This document shows, one piece after another, positions 5,626-9,252 of a DNA stretch of 9,252 nucleotides (its first letter is position 1; the number at the start of each line of letters is the position of its first letter). The DNA is from Streptosporangiaceae bacterium (GTDB lineage: Bacteria; Actinomycetota; Actinomycetes; Streptosporangiales; Streptosporangiaceae), in contig JASIBJ010000484.1 of the NCBI GenBank assembly GCA_030045215.1, forward strand, positions 1 through 9,252, in the 5' to 3' direction. The notes under the pieces were generated by a model. It saw only the letters and a list, made by a program, of their open reading frames with translations, was not told where the DNA came from and did no database searches. A program made the position numbers and the translations under genes.

Positions 5626-7848
5626 ATGGGAAGAGGACGGCTGCGCATCTATCTCGGCGCCGCGCCGGGGGTCGGCAAAACCTACGCGATGCTGGCCGAG
5701 GCACAGCGCCGGAGGGCACGCGGTACAGACGTGATCGTCGGGCTCGTCGAGGCCCATGGCCGCCGGCTGACCGCGGCGATGGCCGATGGGTTGGAGGTCG
5801 TGCCGCGGCGGACCCTGACCTACCGCGGGGTGACATTCACCGAGATGGACACTGACGCGATCCTCGCCCGCCGCCCGCAGGTCGCCCTCGTGGATGAGCT
5901 CGCCCACACCAACGTGCCCGGCTGCAGGAACGCCAAGCGGTGGCAGGACGTTGACGAACTGCTCGACTCCGGGATCGACGTCATCACCACGCTGAACATC
6001 CAGCATCTTGAATCGCTCAATGACGTAACGGAACAAATCACGGGGGTCACGCAACACGAGACTCTGCCGGACGAGATCGCGCGCCGCGCCGAGCAGATCG
6101 AGCTGGTGGACATGACCCCGGAGGCACTGCGCCGGCGGATGGCCCACGGGAACGTCTACCCGCCGGACAGGGTTGACGCCGCGCTCACCCACTATTTCCG
6201 GCCAGGAAACCTGACCGCGCTGCGCGAGCTGGCCCTGCTGTGGCTTGCCGACCGAGTGGAGGAGGGCCTGCAACGCTACCGTGCCGAGCACGGGATCGCC
6301 GCGCCCTGGGAGACCAAGGAGCGGATCTTGGTCGGCATCGCCGGGGAGCGCGAGGATGAAGCAGTCATCCGGCGGGCAGCGCGGATCGCCGCCAGGACTC
6401 CGGGCAGCGAGCTGGTGGCCGTGCACGTGACGTGTGACGACGCGCTGACGCGCGAGGACACGGCCCTGCTGGACAGCCATCAGGCACTTGTGAGGTCGCT
6501 CGGCGGCAGCTTCCAGCAGGTGCCCGGTGACGACGTGGCGGAAACGCTGCTGGCCTTCGCCCAAGGCGAGAACGCTACCCAGATGGTGCTTGGCGCAAGC
6601 CGCCGCAGTCGGCTGCGCACCCTGATGGCGGGCAAGAGCACGCCAACCAGACTGGCGCGCCGGGCCGGACACATCGACGTACACCTGGTCAGCCGGGAAG
6701 GCGCAGACCACGGCAGGCGGCACCCGGCATGGCGCGCCCCTCGTCGGCGCCGGGGGCTCGCCGCAGAGGCGAGCGCGCAGACGGCGGCCCTGACCGGACT
6801 CGCGCTCAGCGTGCTGCGCGGACGGAGCGACCCGCCAGCCCTGCTCGAGGAAATCCGAGAGATGTTCGGTCTGACTGCGATCAGCCTGCTGGAGCGGCGA
6901 CAAGACGCGGGTGGCGGGTGGTTTGTCGTGGCCAGCGCAGGCGAGCAGGCTCCGGAAGGCCCCGGCGCCGACGTGGAGCTGGTGATCAGCGAGGCTTTCA
7001 CGCTGGCTGCCTCCGGCCGAAGGCTGGGCGCGCAGGATCAGCGGGTGCTGGTCTCGTGCGCGGCCCAGGTCGTCGCCTGGGTTATCCAGCGTCGCCAGGA
7101 GGAACGGGATGCGACCGCCGCCGAGCAGCAGACCGGTCCCCGTTCCCGCGCAGCACTGATCGCCGCGACCACCAGGAAGGCGAGCGACTTGGTCGTCGCG
7201 GCTCGGACGGCCCTGGCCGAGCTGGACGACCAGGCTCTCCGCACTCCGGCCGAGAACGCCGCGCTGATCGCCTCGGCGCGCCAGGCCCTGGATAGCGTGG
7301 CCAGGCTCGTGACCGACGTGAGCGACCTCAGCCGGGTACACGCCGGGGCCCTTGAGACCTACCTGCGCCCCGTCGACATCGACGAGGTGGTCGCCGCCTG
7401 CCTCGAGGACCTGGGCCCGGGCGGCCACCACATCACGCTCGATACGCGGGAGGACCTTCCCGACGTGATCGCCGACGCCGCGCTGCTCGTCCGGGTCCTG
7501 ACCAGCCTGCTGGCCGATGCCCTGAACTGCAGCCCCGCCGACGCACCGCCATCGCTTACCGCGGCCGTATCCGGCAGCCAGGTGGAAATCTGTGTCACCG
7601 ACCAGGGACGCGTCTCGCCACCAGGCAACGGAACCGGCCTGGCGCTCAGGCTGGCCCGTGACCTAGTGGAAGCGATGGGCGGGATGTTCCGCTGCGTCCA
7701 GAATCCTGATGGGGTCCGCGGCATGACCATCACGCTGCCCGCCGCGAGGCGTCCCGAGCCGCGCCTGGCGGTTGCCGACACCAGGTCCAGCTCGGAGCTC
7801 ACGCCCACGACCGCCAGCGAGGCATCGGCCTGCCCCAGCGGGACCTGA
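5626..7848 (+). CDS. KdpD-like protein without membrane domain and with a decayed kinase module
   Basis: A 740-residue protein. Residues 5-215 are a well-kept KdpD N-terminal domain: Walker A GAAPGVGKT at 11-19, a Walker B-like ALVDELAHTNVPG at 87-99, RNAKRWQDVDELL, and NIQHLESLND at 124-133. Residues 231-357 are a universal-stress-protein domain (KERILVGIAG, VLGASRRSRL, IDVHLVSR). The four-helix DUF4118 membrane region that should follow is missing: 358-382 is an Arg-rich linker and no long hydrophobic run is seen. Residues 383-490 resemble a shortened GAF-like region. The dimerisation helix is at 506-575, but the SHDLRTPL motif is replaced (AATTRKASDL, Arg where His is expected at 517). In the ATPase part the N-box reads LLADALNCSP and the first G-box DQGRV, while GTGLALRLARDLVEAMGG is kept. 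It is probably a soluble sensor or regulator rather than a working histidine kinase. The start fits the usual KdpD N-terminus, although its Shine-Dalgarno is poor. The last 30 residues are low-complexity and unlike the family. Confidence 0.85.
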   Translation: MGRGRLRIYLGAAPGVGKTYAMLAEAQRRRARGTDVIVGLVEAHGRRLTAAMADGLEVVPRRTLTYRGVTFTEMDTDAILARRPQVALVDELAHTNVPGCRNAKRWQDVDELLDSGIDVITTLNIQHLESLNDVTEQITGVTQHETLPDEIARRAEQIELVDMTPEALRRRMAHGNVYPPDRVDAALTHYFRPGNLTALRELALLWLADRVEEGLQRYRAEHGIAAPWETKERILVGIAGEREDEAVIRRAARIAARTPGSELVAVHVTCDDALTREDTALLDSHQALVRSLGGSFQQVPGDDVAETLLAFAQGENATQMVLGASRRSRLRTLMAGKSTPTRLARRAGHIDVHLVSREGADHGRRHPAWRAPRRRRGLAAEASAQTAALTGLALSVLRGRSDPPALLEEIREMFGLTAISLLERRQDAGGGWFVVASAGEQAPEGPGADVELVISEAFTLAASGRRLGAQDQRVLVSCAAQVVAWVIQRRQEERDATAAEQQTGPRSRAALIAATTRKASDLVVAARTALAELDDQALRTPAENAALIASARQALDSVARLVTDVSDLSRVHAGALETYLRPVDIDEVVAACLEDLGPGGHHITLDTREDLPDVIADAALLVRVLTSLLADALNCSPADAPPSLTAAVSGSQVEICVTDQGRVSPPGNGTGLALRLARDLVEAMGGMFRCVQNPDGVRGMTITLPAARRPEPRLAVADTRSSSELTPTTASEASACPSGT

Positions 7849-7927
7849 CCGGCGCGGCAACAGCCAGCAGCCTGCCGATGGCCATGGCCTGCTGCTCGAA
7901 GATCTTCAGTGCCAGCGGATCGCCGGC
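7799..7927 (-). pseudogene. Possible remnant of a ROK-family sugar kinase
   Basis: Directly after the TAA of the tyrosine phenol-lyase gene, the same minus-strand frame stays open for 42 codons to a TGA at 7801-7799. The first 25 codons read like real protein: AGDPLALKIFEQQAMAIGRL followed by LAVAA. This looks like the conserved helix of ROK-family kinases and regulators (GDPxAxxIxExxxxxxGxxLA, from memory), which normally lies about 50-90 residues before the C-terminus. After LAVAA the similarity stops and Arg/Trp-rich codons follow. There is no start codon or ribosome binding site suited to the fragment, and its 3' part lies antisense to the last codons of the KdpD-like gene. I read it as a gene scrap left at a rearrangement point. 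Chance is possible, given how short it is. Confidence 0.35.
7866..7896. terminator. Weak hairpin between convergent genes
   Basis: AGCAGC at 7866-7871 can pair with GCTGCT at 7891-7896, and the loop contains the ten-base palindrome GGCCATGGCC. It lies between the stop codons of two convergent genes (7848 and 7928), where a bidirectional terminator would be useful. There is no T-run on either side, so this is only a candidate, and the same bases may simply belong to the ROK-like remnant. Confidence 0.2.

Positions 7928-9252
<1,325 letters not shown>

Noticed and set aside
5521..7431. A 636-codon open frame on the minus strand opposite the KdpD-like gene
   Set aside because: Its translation shows no domain pattern and is the antisense shadow of a GC-rich gene whose plus-strand protein has clear motifs.

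Overview
The window is uniformly GC-rich, with strong G/C preference at third codon positions and long shadow frames opposite the real genes. The proteins read like those of a high-GC actinobacterium (Actinomycetota); I cannot place it more precisely. Every function below is assigned by reading motifs and by memory of family members, not by a search.

Left half, minus strand (positions 5430 down to 1): a tightly packed operon for a molybdenum hydroxylase of the selenium-dependent type. In transcription order it has a YgfM-like FAD subunit (5430-4678), an XdhD-like molybdopterin subunit with an N-terminal CoxS-like domain (4678-1692), a YqeB-type XdhC/EF2563 maturation protein (1692-22), and the first codons of a further gene leaving the window at position 1. 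Two junctions overlap by one base (TAATG, TGATG) and the last has two bases between stop and start with a strong Shine-Dalgarno. The gene set matches the E. coli ygfM / xdhD / yqeB group. Two features stand out in the XdhD-like gene. A one-base loss near 3356-3362 splits it into two overlapping frames. The ferredoxin-like domain has lost all eight cysteines that would hold its two [2Fe-2S] clusters.

Middle, plus strand (5626-7848): a KdpD-like protein that keeps the N-terminal KdpD P-loop domain and the universal-stress-protein domain, but lacks the four-helix membrane domain, has no phosphoacceptor histidine and has a decayed ATPase domain. No kdpE or kdpFABC is visible. It is divergent from the molybdenum operon across about 195 bp that contain a 9-bp direct repeat.

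Right end, minus strand (9252-7928): a tyrosine phenol-lyase, missing only its first residues beyond the window edge. Just past its stop codon lies a short coding-like fragment that resembles the C-terminal part of a ROK-family sugar kinase and looks like the scar of a rearrangement.

The FAD subunit, Mo subunit and YqeB would work as one enzyme system: a purine or other N-heterocycle hydroxylase and its cofactor maturation factor. The KdpD-like gene and the tyrosine phenol-lyase are separate transcription units with no obvious functional link to it. No RNA genes, CRISPR arrays or insertion sequences were seen, and no stretch longer than 300 bases lacks a gene.
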